Below, in pieces: positions 6,378-12,037 of a DNA stretch of 12,037 nt (the stretch's first letter is position 1; each line of letters starts with the position of its first letter). Made by a program: the position numbers and the translations under genes. The stretch is from Rhodospirillales bacterium (lineage in GTDB: Bacteria > Pseudomonadota > Alphaproteobacteria > ATCC43930 > CGMCC-115725): assembly GCA_015654725.1 (NCBI GenBank), contig JAATGI010000210.1, positions 1-12,037 on the forward strand. Reading direction: 5' to 3'. Below the pieces are notes generated by a model. That model was given only the letters and a program-made list of their open reading frames with translations, was not told where the DNA came from and searched no databases.

Positions 6378-7676
6378 GTGGCGACGGGCGGGAATATCGC
6401 GGCGGTCGAGGCGGCGGCGATGCGCCGGGTTGCCTGGCGCATTCTGCCGTTCTTGATGCTGTGCTACTTCGTCTCCTTCCTCGACCGCGTCAATGCCGGC
6501 TTCGCGGCGCTGCAAATGAACCAGGATTTGAGCCTGACGCCGGCCGTGTTCGGCTTTGGCGGCGGCTTGTTTTTTGTCGGCTATTTCTTGTTCGAGGTGC
6601 CGAGCAACCTCGCTTTGGAGCGCGTCGGTGCCCGCCGCTGGATCGCCCGCATCATGGTCAGTTGGGGCGTCATCGCCGGCGCCATGGCGGCGGTCAAGGG
6701 CGCCAATTCCTTTTACGCGGCGCGGTTTCTGCTCGGCCTGGCCGAGGCCGGATTCTTTCCCGGCGTGATGCTCTACATCACCTATTGGTTCCCCGCCGCC
6801 TACCGCGCCCGCATCATCGGCTGGTTCACCATCGCGATTCCGGTTTCGGCCTTCTTGGGCTCGCCGCTGTCGGCGGCGCTCCTCGGCTTCGACGGCGCGC
6901 TCGGCCTCAGGGGCTGGCAATGGATGTTCATCCTCGAAGCCGTGCCGGCGATTTTGCTCGGCGTCGCCTGCCTATTCGCCTTGTCGGACCGCCCTGCCGG
7001 CGCGGCCTGGCTCAAGGCCGAAGAGCGCGCGTGGCTGACGGCGCGGCTCGAACGCGAGCATGAGGAGTCGCGTGCCATTCACCACGCCTCGCTGTGGCGC
7101 GTGCTGGCGGACCGGCATGTCTTGGCGTTGGCCCTGGTGCTGGCCGGAAGCACCGCCGCGTCGAGCGGGCTGCAGCTCTGGACGCCGCAGATCATCAAGG
7201 AATTCGGCCTCGGCAATTTCCAGACCGGCCTCGTCAACGCGATTCCGTTCGCGTTCGCGGCGATCGCGATGGTGCTATGGGGCCGGCGCTCCGACCGCAA
7301 GGCCGAGCGCATCTGGCATACCGCGCTGCCGCTGCTGCTTGAAGCGCTGGCGCTGCTGGCGCCACTCGTCATCGGGGGCTTGGTGCCGACTCTGATCGTG
7401 CTATGTCTCGCGCTCATCGGGATTTACGCTGGCAAGGGCCCGGTCTGGGCGATCGCCACGGAAATGCTGTCAAGCGGCGCCAGCGCGGCGGGACTCGCCC
7501 AGATCAGCGCCTTGAGTTCGCTATCGGGCTTCGGCGCGGTCTATGTCATCGGCCTCGTCAAATCCGCCACCGGCAGTTATCCGCTCGCTTTGACGCCGCT
7601 CGCGGCGCTGGCGCTGGCGGCGGCGTTCGCCATTCTCTGGCTCGGGCGCGTTGAGGTTCGCCGCCGGGTGGGCTAA
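6378..7676 (+). CDS. MFS transporter, anion:cation symporter (ACS) family-like
   Basis: 432-residue inner-membrane permease with about twelve hydrophobic segments. The opening MRRVAWRILPFLMLCYFVSF followed by LDRVNAGFAALQMNQDL is the signature N-terminus of the ACS family (phthalate, hydroxyphenylacetate, tartrate, glucarate permeases). RFLLGLAEAGFFPGVMLYITYWFP is its conserved TM4-TM5 region. A charged cytoplasmic loop (LKAEERAWLTARLEREHEES) separates the two six-helix halves. ACS permeases import organic anions with H+ or Na+, so an aromatic or sugar acid is the likely cargo. GTG 6378, 4 nt after the lipoprotein stop, gives 14 residues before MRRVAWR, as usual in the family; ATG 6420 (418 residues) is the alternative. 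Neither has a strong ribosome binding site, which fits coupling to the preceding gene. The in-frame extension back to 6144 reads Arg/His/Pro-rich nonsense and is not coding. Confidence 0.88.
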   Translation: MATGGNIAAVEAAAMRRVAWRILPFLMLCYFVSFLDRVNAGFAALQMNQDLSLTPAVFGFGGGLFFVGYFLFEVPSNLALERVGARRWIARIMVSWGVIAGAMAAVKGANSFYAARFLLGLAEAGFFPGVMLYITYWFPAAYRARIIGWFTIAIPVSAFLGSPLSAALLGFDGALGLRGWQWMFILEAVPAILLGVACLFALSDRPAGAAWLKAEERAWLTARLEREHEESRAIHHASLWRVLADRHVLALALVLAGSTAASSGLQLWTPQIIKEFGLGNFQTGLVNAIPFAFAAIAMVLWGRRSDRKAERIWHTALPLLLEALALLAPLVIGGLVPTLIVLCLALIGIYAGKGPVWAIATEMLSSGASAAGLAQISALSSLSGFGAVYVIGLVKSATGSYPLALTPLAALALAAAFAILWLGRVEVRRRVG

Positions 7677-7731
7677 TATTGCCGCAAAGCGGCGGGTCGG
7701 CATCCCGCGGGCATCGGTCAAGGAGGACATC

Positions 7732-8439
7732 ATGGGCTTGCCGAACGGCGTACATCACCTCGCACTCAATACCGGCGACATGAAGGCGCAGGTCGAGTTC
7801 TTCACCGACGTGCTCGGCGCCGAACTCAAGGCGCTTTATTGGATGCACGGCACCAACGGCTATTTCCACGGCTTCATGAAGCTGAACGATCTCTCCTATA
7901 TCGCCTTCGTGCAGGCGCCTCAGGGCGCGGTCGCGGCGGGCGAGGCGCCGCCGGTGCCGGTGGCGGCGACGTTCAACCATGTCGCCTTCAGCGTCGCCTC
8001 GGAGACGGAATTGCTGGCGATGCGCGACCGCATCCGCTCGCGCGGCGTGGTGGTGGTTGGGCCGATCGATCACGGCTTCTGCAAGTCGATTTATTTCGGC
8101 GGGCCCGAGGGCTTGCGGCTCGAACTCTCGACCAACGAGGAAGGCATCGACGAGCGCGCCTGGATCGATCCCGAAGTGGTCGAGAAATGCGGCATCGATG
8201 CCAAGGAATTGGCGCGCTACAAGGCGCCGGTGTCCTATCGCGACCAGGGCGGCACGGTGGCGCAGCCGCCACTTGCGGCCGATAAGCCGCATCCCGGCTG
8301 GCGCGGCGAAACGCTCTATAAGGTCCTGAAAATGAGCGACGCGGAAGTCACCGCCAAGATGAGCGAGCCGACTCCGCCGGTGAAGGTCGAGCCGCGCGGC
8401 AAGAAAGCGTCGGCGCCGGCGCCGGCAATGGCGAAATAG
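7732..8439 (+). CDS. VOC family (glyoxalase/extradiol dioxygenase fold) protein
   Basis: 235-residue protein with one VOC metal site. Two beta-alpha-beta-beta-beta modules are visible: GVHHLALNTGDMKAQVEFFTDVLG (6-29) and FNHVAFSVASETELLAMRDRI (81-101), closing with YFGGPEGLRLELS (121-133). Likely metal ligands are His8/9, His83 and Glu131, the canonical His-His-Glu set of extradiol dioxygenase-type members. Residues 140-235 form a long C-terminal extension ending in a Lys/Ala/Pro-rich low-complexity tail (from about 212), beyond the normal domain. Start ATG 7732 is fixed by AAGGAGG at 7720-7726, 5 nt upstream, the strongest ribosome binding site in the window. It follows the MFS gene by 55 bp and probably belongs to its unit. 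The reaction (ring cleavage, isomerisation or lyase) is not determined. Confidence 0.85.
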   Translation: MGLPNGVHHLALNTGDMKAQVEFFTDVLGAELKALYWMHGTNGYFHGFMKLNDLSYIAFVQAPQGAVAAGEAPPVPVAATFNHVAFSVASETELLAMRDRIRSRGVVVVGPIDHGFCKSIYFGGPEGLRLELSTNEEGIDERAWIDPEVVEKCGIDAKELARYKAPVSYRDQGGTVAQPPLAADKPHPGWRGETLYKVLKMSDAEVTAKMSEPTPPVKVEPRGKKASAPAPAMAK

Positions 8440-8450
8440 CTTATTTCGCC
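8430..8450. terminator. Hairpin spanning two convergent stop codons, possible bidirectional terminator
   Basis: GGCGAAATA (8430-8438) and TATTTCGCC (8442-8450) are perfect 9-bp arms with a 3-nt loop. They cover the TAG of the VOC gene and the TAA of higA, which are separated by one base. There is no clear T tract on either strand, so termination would be weak or factor-assisted. Confidence 0.35.
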
Positions 8451-8821
8451 GTGTCGTATTCGCGGATGAGCGATTCGGCGGGAATGCCGAACATTTCGCT
8501 CAAGCGACGGATCATCGGCAGTGTCAATGCGCGGCGCCGGTTGAGAATTTCCGATACGCGCCCATCGCTACCGATCGCGGCTTCTAGATCGCTACGGGTC
8601 AACCCAGATTGCTCCATCCGGAATTTGATCGCCTCGATCGGGTCGGGCGGATCGATCGGGTAGTGGCGAGCCTCGTAATCATGCACGAGCGCGAGTAGCA
8701 CGTCGAGGCGAGCGGCTTCGGGCGTGGCCTTTTTGGGCTCTTGATCGTCGGCTGTCAGGTGATCGATCTCGTCCAGGGCCGCCTGGTAATCCTGCTTCGT
8801 CTTGATCGGATGAATTTCCAT
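8441..8821 (-). CDS. higA: HigA-type antitoxin, helix-turn-helix
   Basis: 126-residue antitoxin with the HigA layout. The N-terminal part (1-55: MEIHPIKTKQDYQAALDEID, then an E/D/A-rich linker and RLDVLLALVHDYEARHY) binds the toxin in this family. The Xre-type helix-turn-helix is at about 61-120 (PIEAIKFRMEQSGLTRSDLEAAIG, then RVSEILNRRRALTLPMIRRLSEMFGIPAESLI). It neutralises HigB and normally represses its own operon by binding a palindrome upstream. Start ATG 8819-8821 is supported by AAAGGAG on the minus strand, 8 nt away; the longer frame would run back into the toxin gene. It follows higB after 16 bp, the inverted toxin-first order typical of this type II system. Confidence 0.92.
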   Translation of the reverse strand: MEIHPIKTKQDYQAALDEIDHLTADDQEPKKATPEAARLDVLLALVHDYEARHYPIDPPDPIEAIKFRMEQSGLTRSDLEAAIGSDGRVSEILNRRRALTLPMIRRLSEMFGIPAESLIREYDTAK

Positions 8822-8837
8822 GAGGCAGGCTCCTTTG

Positions 8838-9137
8838 TCAGACCGCGCGCGCGTCGATGCGGTCATATTCCCTATGGGTGCCGATAAATCGAACATAGAC
8901 CGTTCGGCTCCGATACATCACGCGCACGATCAGGCGATATTTGTTACCACCGATATTGAACACCACGCGGTTGTCGTTAAGAAAACTCGCGCTCGGATAT
9001 CGTCGCTTAATATCAGCCGGAGCCGCCCAGTCCGATTTTTCCGCCTCCTTGAACCATGCCCGTAACGGCTGTTCGGGGTCGCTACGCCCCGACCGCTGCC
9101 AGAACTCGCGCAGCTTGGCGAGCGCGATGACCCTCAT
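8838..9137 (-). CDS. higB: HigB-type mRNA interferase toxin
   Basis: 99-residue RelE-superfamily toxin. Recognisable HigB features are the start MRVIALAKLREFWQ (1-14), PLRAWFKEAEKSDWAAPADIK (24-44), RVVFNIGGNKYRLIVRV (57-73) and the closing VYVRFIGTHREYDRID (80-95). Its expected role is ribosome-dependent mRNA cleavage, blocked by the HigA encoded just downstream. ATG 9135-9137 gives the usual N-terminus. However, the nearest SD-like GGGAGG on the minus strand is 16 nt away and better placed for an in-frame GTG at 9141-9143, which would add two residues. The sequence is less GC-rich than the flanking catabolic genes, consistent with acquisition as a mobile module. Confidence 0.92.
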   Translation of the reverse strand: MRVIALAKLREFWQRSGRSDPEQPLRAWFKEAEKSDWAAPADIKRRYPSASFLNDNRVVFNIGGNKYRLIVRVMYRSRTVYVRFIGTHREYDRIDARAV

Positions 9138-9153
9138 CGTCACAAAGGTAATC

Positions 9154-9170
9154 CCTCCCGTGGCGGGAGG
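9154..9170 (-). promoter_or_regulatory. Palindrome upstream of higB, operator or SD-sequestering hairpin
   Basis: CCTCCCG (9154-9160) and CGGGAGG (9164-9170) are perfect 7-bp arms with a TGG loop. Read on the minus strand, the GGGAGG of the second arm is the only SD-like sequence before higB, so folding would hide it. HigA antitoxins usually bind palindromes in this position, so a DNA operator is an equally good reading. It also lies between the VOC stop at 9216 and higB, but there is no T tract to make it a terminator. Confidence 0.45.
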
Positions 9171-9215
9171 CAAGGCCGTCGGCGCGGCTGGGTAGGCCGC
9201 ATCAATGCCGATCGC

Positions 9216-9761
9216 CTAGTCGCGCCCCAACACCTCGCGCATCCGGGCGTTCCAGTTCTCGACCTTGGTGAAGGTTGGATCGGCGGCGCAGGCCGTTTCG
9301 GTGGTGCGCAGGATCGCCTCGTCCGAGGCTTCGAGATCGAGGCGGTCGGCATGCGGCTGGGAGGTGTGCCAGGGCGTGTCGAGATAGATCTCGATCGTGT
9401 TGCCTTCGGGATCGTCGAAATAGATCGACCACGCATTGCCATGGCTGACCGGCCTGATCCCCTCGATGCCGTCGTCGCGCACGCGCCGGTACATCGCCCG
9501 CAACTCGTTTAGATTCCGCACCCGGAACGACAACTGATTGATCGTGCTTTGGCGCGCCCGTTCGGCGCGGCCCGAGGCCAGGATCAACTGGTGATGGATG
9601 GTCGGGTCCGCCGACATGAACACGAAATCATTGTCGAAGGTGAAGCCGTGGCCGCGATCGGTTTCGACGAGGCCCATCACCTCGACATAGAAGCGGCGCA
9701 TCTTGTCCAGATCCTCGACATAGATGCCGGCATGAGTCAGTTGCGGGCGGATGGTGCTCAT
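9216..9761 (-). CDS. VOC family protein, extradiol dioxygenase-like
   Basis: 181-residue single-site VOC protein. First module: LTHAGIYVEDLDKMRRFYVEVMGL (8-31) and TIHHQLILASG (54-64). Second module: TINQLSFRVRNLNELRAMYRRV (73-94) and AWSIYFDDPEGNTIEIYLD (110-128). His10 and Glu124 match the first and third metal ligands; the second ligand position (usually His) is Gln76. His56/57 resembles the active-site His of biphenyl-diol dioxygenases. The C-terminal 50 residues form a helical extension with KVENWNARMREVLG. ATG 9759-9761 overlaps the stop of the upstream two-domain VOC gene (ATGA), so the two are coupled and possibly partners. Upstream in-frame codons back to 9935 are Arg/Pro-rich and overlap that gene, so a longer start is rejected. 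Function unassigned. Confidence 0.85.
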   Translation of the reverse strand: MSTIRPQLTHAGIYVEDLDKMRRFYVEVMGLVETDRGHGFTFDNDFVFMSADPTIHHQLILASGRAERARQSTINQLSFRVRNLNELRAMYRRVRDDGIEGIRPVSHGNAWSIYFDDPEGNTIEIYLDTPWHTSQPHADRLDLEASDEAILRTTETACAADPTFTKVENWNARMREVLGRD

Positions 9762-10978
9762 CCCAGTGGCCCCTGAAAGGTCTGGTCGGCATAGGTGTCC
9801 GAAAGCGGCTCGACGGTGGCTGGCCATTCCGAGCCGACGCGGCGGCGCTGGGCTGCGGGACGCGGCTTTCCGTCCCAGCCGATCTGCTCCATATAGCAAT
9901 AGAGTTCCAGGCAATGGCCGTCGGCGTCGAGGCAATGCGCCGCGTAATCGATGCCGGGATGGAGCTCGGGCGGAATCGAATCGATGAAGCGGACGCCGCG
10001 GCCCTTGAGGAACGCGACCGCGTCGCGCAGTTGCCGATAAGAGCCGAGCTCGAACCCCATGCTCATGACATTGGTGTGCGCGCTCAGGCCCAACGTCGCG
10101 CGCAACGCCTTGGGCACCAGCTTGAAGCTGTGATGCTCGGTACCGTTGCGCAAATACACGACGCGGTGGCCGCGATAGACCGTTTCCTCGGTCTTGATGA
10201 AACCCAGGGTATCGACATAGAACCGTTCGGTGCCGTCGAGATCGTTGACGAACAACGCCATCGGCCCGATGCGCGTGATCTTGAACGGGCGCGGCAACGT
10301 CACGCCGCCGACATTGTAGGAACCCTCGCCCCGGTCCTCGCGCTTATAGCCGGAGAAAATATCGACGCCGCGCGCCAGCGCGTCCGCGATCTCCTGGCGC
10401 TCCGAGATTTGCGGCAACGCCGGCTTTTCGTTGAAGCGGCGGTCATACATCTCGAACGGCTTGCTGTGCCCGTCCCAGCCGACCTGCTCCATGCCGTAAT
10501 AGAGCTCGACCGTGCAGCCCTCGGTGTCGCGGAAATAGCAATGCCAGTTGCTGCCCGGCATGTCGCGGCCGACGCGGCGGATTTCGATGTTCCGGCGGCG
10601 CAGGAAATCGGAAGCGGCGGTGACCTCGTCGAGCGTGCCGACCTGCCAGGTGATCTGGTTGGTGGTCACGTCCGGCGACACCGCGTCGTCGCCGACAAAG
10701 GCGCCGAAGCTCCGGTCGGCGAGCAGAAAGGCGTGATGGTCGGTGCCGTAAGTGAGAAAGAAAATCCGCGTATCCTTCATATGCTTGGCCGCGTCCTCCA
10801 TGCCGAGCTTGCGGACATCGATCGCGTCGGTCAGATGAAAGCCGAACAGCCGGTTATAGAAATCAACGCTCTTGTCGAGATCCTCGACATTGAAGCCGAA
10901 ATGCCCGAGGCGGCGGATCTTGAACGGCCGCGGATAAATCACGCCGCCGACATCGTATGTTTCGCTCGATAGGGTCAT
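9758..10978 (-). CDS. Two-domain VOC protein with internal duplication, extradiol dioxygenase-like
   Basis: 406-residue protein made of two homologous units, about 8-180 and 221-380. Each starts Y-[DN]-VGGV..PRPFKI-x-R-[IL]-G and ends ELY..MEQ[VI]GWDG, so the linker and exit segments are duplicated as well as the fold. Unit 1 keeps His26 (LGHFGF), HH at 81-82 and Glu158 (VELYY), with Gln108 at the second ligand position. Unit 2 has Pro239 where His26 aligns, Ser about 306 at the second position, and keeps HH 282-283 and Glu358. This resembles type I extradiol dioxygenases, where one half is catalytic and the other structural, but here the apparent catalytic half is N-terminal, the reverse of BphC. 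Start ATG 10976-10978 has GGAGG 5 nt upstream. First gene of the minus-strand VOC operon, divergent from the FAH gene. Substrate unknown. Confidence 0.85.
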   Translation of the reverse strand: MTLSSETYDVGGVIYPRPFKIRRLGHFGFNVEDLDKSVDFYNRLFGFHLTDAIDVRKLGMEDAAKHMKDTRIFFLTYGTDHHAFLLADRSFGAFVGDDAVSPDVTTNQITWQVGTLDEVTAASDFLRRRNIEIRRVGRDMPGSNWHCYFRDTEGCTVELYYGMEQVGWDGHSKPFEMYDRRFNEKPALPQISERQEIADALARGVDIFSGYKREDRGEGSYNVGGVTLPRPFKITRIGPMALFVNDLDGTERFYVDTLGFIKTEETVYRGHRVVYLRNGTEHHSFKLVPKALRATLGLSAHTNVMSMGFELGSYRQLRDAVAFLKGRGVRFIDSIPPELHPGIDYAAHCLDADGHCLELYCYMEQIGWDGKPRPAAQRRRVGSEWPATVEPLSDTYADQTFQGPLG

Positions 10979-11075
10979 GGCGTCCTCCGAATTTTTCCGA
11001 TCTTAGCGCGGGCGACGGGTTCCGCGCGAGCCATTCTCGGCCTAGGATGAACCGGCCGAAACCAGGGAGGAAGCG
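10979..11075. promoter_or_regulatory. Divergent intergenic region of the VOC operon and FAH gene
   Basis: 97 bp that must hold the start signals for both directions. I see both ribosome binding sites (GGAGG near 10984-10988 on the minus strand, GGGAGG at 11065-11070 on the plus) and a small dyad TCGGCC (11037-11042) / GGCCGA (11054-11059). No convincing -35/-10 pair is visible. The layout would allow one regulator to control both units. Confidence 0.3.
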
Positions 11076-11951
11076 ATGAAGCTATTGTCGTTCGAAACCG
11101 GCGCCGGGCCGCATGTGGGCGCCGTCACCGCCGAAGGGATCGTGGACCTGACCGGCGCGCTCGCCGAAACCCATCCCGATTTGCGCGCGGGTGCCTCGCT
11201 CCTGGCCATCATCCAATCGGGCGTCGATATCGACCGGATCGGCGGCGACAGCCTGGCGCGCCTCAAGGCGGCGGGAACGCTTGCCCGTTATCGCGTCGCC
11301 GACCCGAAATTCCTGCCGCCGGTGTTGCGGCCCTCGAAGATTTTGGCGCTGGCGCTCAATTATCAGGAGCATATCGACGAGTCGAAGCTGAGTTTCTACA
11401 ACGAGCCGATCATCTTCGAGAAATATCCCTCCAACATGATCGGCCACGGCGCCGAGATCGAGCTGCCGCCGTTTCCCCAGCGCGTCGATGAGGAGCATGA
11501 ATTGGCGCTGGTGGTCGGGCGCGAATGCCGGCATATCCGGCCCTCCGAGGCGGCCGACTATATTTTCGGCTACACCATCTGCAACGACGTCTCGGCGCGC
11601 GACCGTCAAGGCGAGCGGCTCAAAATGGGCCAGCCCTATTCCTACGCCAAGAATTTCGCCACCTTCTGCCCGATGGGGCCGTGGGTGGTGACGCGCCAGG
11701 AACTACCCGACGCGCGCAACCTGAATATGGACGTTCGGGTCAACGGCGAATCCCGGCGCAAGGGCAATACCAAGGACATGATCTTCGATCCCTATCAGGT
11801 CCTGGCCTATTGCTCGGACTACACCCCGATGGAGCCGGGCGACGTGATCTCGCTCGGCACGTATGCCGGCTTCAAGCGGCTCCAGGCCGGCGACGAGTGT
11901 AAATTCGCGCGCAATAGTGACCCCCTGAGGGGCGGTTTTCGCGTCCAATAG
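11076..11951 (+). CDS. Fumarylacetoacetate hydrolase family protein, 3' end replaced by insertion sequence
   Basis: FAH-superfamily hydrolase/hydratase, the group acting on acylpyruvates and meta-cleavage products of aromatic catabolism. Motifs: an N-terminal domain to about 80, then SKILALALNYQEHIDES (87-103), EPIIFEKYPSNMIGHG (110-125), VDEEHELALVVG (137-148) with metal ligands Glu140 and Glu142, GYTICNDVSARDRQ (165-178) with Asp171, a KNFATFCPMGP segment, and NTKDMIFDPYQ (231-241). The active-site residues are all present. ATG 11076 has GGGAGG 5 nt upstream. After Glu274 (11895-11897) the frame enters an IS21-like end and adds 17 unrelated residues to the stop at 11949-11951. The usual final strand with its EGIG.L.N pattern is missing. 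The product may be unstable or inactive. A normal gene would be expected to run on by about 10-20 codons. Confidence 0.88.
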   Translation: MKLLSFETGAGPHVGAVTAEGIVDLTGALAETHPDLRAGASLLAIIQSGVDIDRIGGDSLARLKAAGTLARYRVADPKFLPPVLRPSKILALALNYQEHIDESKLSFYNEPIIFEKYPSNMIGHGAEIELPPFPQRVDEEHELALVVGRECRHIRPSEAADYIFGYTICNDVSARDRQGERLKMGQPYSYAKNFATFCPMGPWVVTRQELPDARNLNMDVRVNGESRRKGNTKDMIFDPYQVLAYCSDYTPMEPGDVISLGTYAGFKRLQAGDECKFARNSDPLRGGFRVQ

Positions 11952-11959
11952 TGACCCCC
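11912..11959 (+). repeat. Direct repeat of CAATAGTGACCCCC at the IS left end
   Basis: The 14-bp unit occurs at 11912-11925 and 11946-11959, start-to-start 34 bp, close to three helical turns. Between them CCCCTGAGGGG (11922-11932) is a small palindrome. Such repeated sites at both ends are expected to be transposase binding sites in IS21-like elements. Confidence 0.7.
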
Positions 11960-11981
11960 CTCTAAGGCTGCGTGTCAGCGT

Positions 11982-12003
11982 CCCTTCCTTTTGCCGGGAA
12001 GGG
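11982..12003 (+). promoter_or_regulatory. Hairpin before the transposase start
   Basis: CCCTTCC (11982-11988) pairs with GGAAGGG (11997-12003) around an 8-nt loop, ending 9 nt before the ATG at 12013. The right arm includes the SD-like GGAAGG, so transcripts entering from the FAH gene could fold and hide it. Role inferred from position. Confidence 0.35.
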
Positions 12004-12012
12004 TGTCGGGGG

Positions 12013-12037
12013 ATGATTGGCGTGGACCTGATTGGGC
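12013..12037 (+). CDS. istA: Transposase start, IS21 IstA-like, cut by the window edge
   Basis: Only eight codons are visible (MIGVDLIG). This matches the N-terminus I associate with IstA transposases of alphaproteobacterial IS21 elements, where it leads into a helix-turn-helix. It lies just inside the terminal repeats and in the outward-to-inward direction expected for istA. Eight residues alone cannot prove the family; support comes mainly from the adjoining repeats. Confidence 0.45.

Larger units (their letters stand above)
11898..12037 (+). mobile_element. Left end of an IS21-like insertion sequence, continuing past the window
   Basis: The element appears to begin at TGTAAATT (11898-11905), exactly where the FAH gene stops matching its family. 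Inside are two copies of CAATAGTGACCCCC and then the start of a reading frame, MIGVDLIG. A TGT-type tip, multiple terminal repeats and this transposase N-terminus are what I recall of IS21-family elements (istA/istB); the family call is from memory. The right end and target duplication are outside the window; the duplication would be a few bases ending at 11897. Confidence 0.6.

Noticed and set aside
9914..10972. 352-codon open frame on the + strand opposite the two-domain VOC gene
   Set aside because: No recognisable fold; it mirrors the third-position bias of the real gene.
1..12037. CRISPR array, tRNA or rRNA
   Set aside because: No regularly spaced repeats and no tRNA-like cloverleaf or rRNA-like stretch was seen; intergenic gaps are all under 220 bp.

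Overview
The window looks like chromosomal accessory DNA from a high-GC Proteobacterium, most likely an alphaproteobacterium. This rests on the strong G/C third-position bias, frequent GTG and TTG starts, short ATGA/GTGA overlaps and the protein families present; no marker gene fixes the taxon. The theme is catabolism of aromatic or other plant-derived compounds. A two-gene cassette of less clear purpose, a toxin-antitoxin module and an incoming insertion sequence are also present.

Layout. 1-1116 (+): 3' end of a carotenoid-oxygenase-family dioxygenase, overlapped by a SnoaL-like gene. 1118-3291 (-): a two-gene operon of a 4,5-dihydroxyphthalate-decarboxylase-like (NMT1/PBP-like) protein and a MetE-C-like zinc protein, joined by an ATGA overlap. 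3292-3509: divergent intergenic region with a long dyad and, in the + strand leader, an intrinsic-terminator-like hairpin. 3510-6062 (+): flavoprotein monooxygenase-like gene followed by an ATP-grasp ligase. 6125-8439 (+): small putative lipoprotein, MFS transporter of the anion:cation symporter type, and a VOC-fold protein. 8441-9137 (-): higBA toxin-antitoxin pair. 9216-10978 (-): two VOC genes with an ATGA overlap, one carrying an internal duplication. 11076-11897 (+): fumarylacetoacetate-hydrolase-family gene whose 3' end is cut by an IS21-like left end from about 11898 to the end of the window.

How the genes may work together (inference). The dioxygenase, SnoaL-like, VOC and FAH-family proteins are types commonly met in oxidative cleavage of aromatics and hydrolysis of the products, with the MFS protein importing an organic acid. 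The decarboxylase-like/MetE-like pair may handle a carboxylated or methylated intermediate. No substrate can be read from the sequence. The most unusual points are the VOC pair with a shared Gln at a usual metal-ligand position, the decarboxylase-like/MetE-like pair, the FAD/ATP-grasp pair behind a leader terminator, and the FAH gene broken by the insertion sequence.
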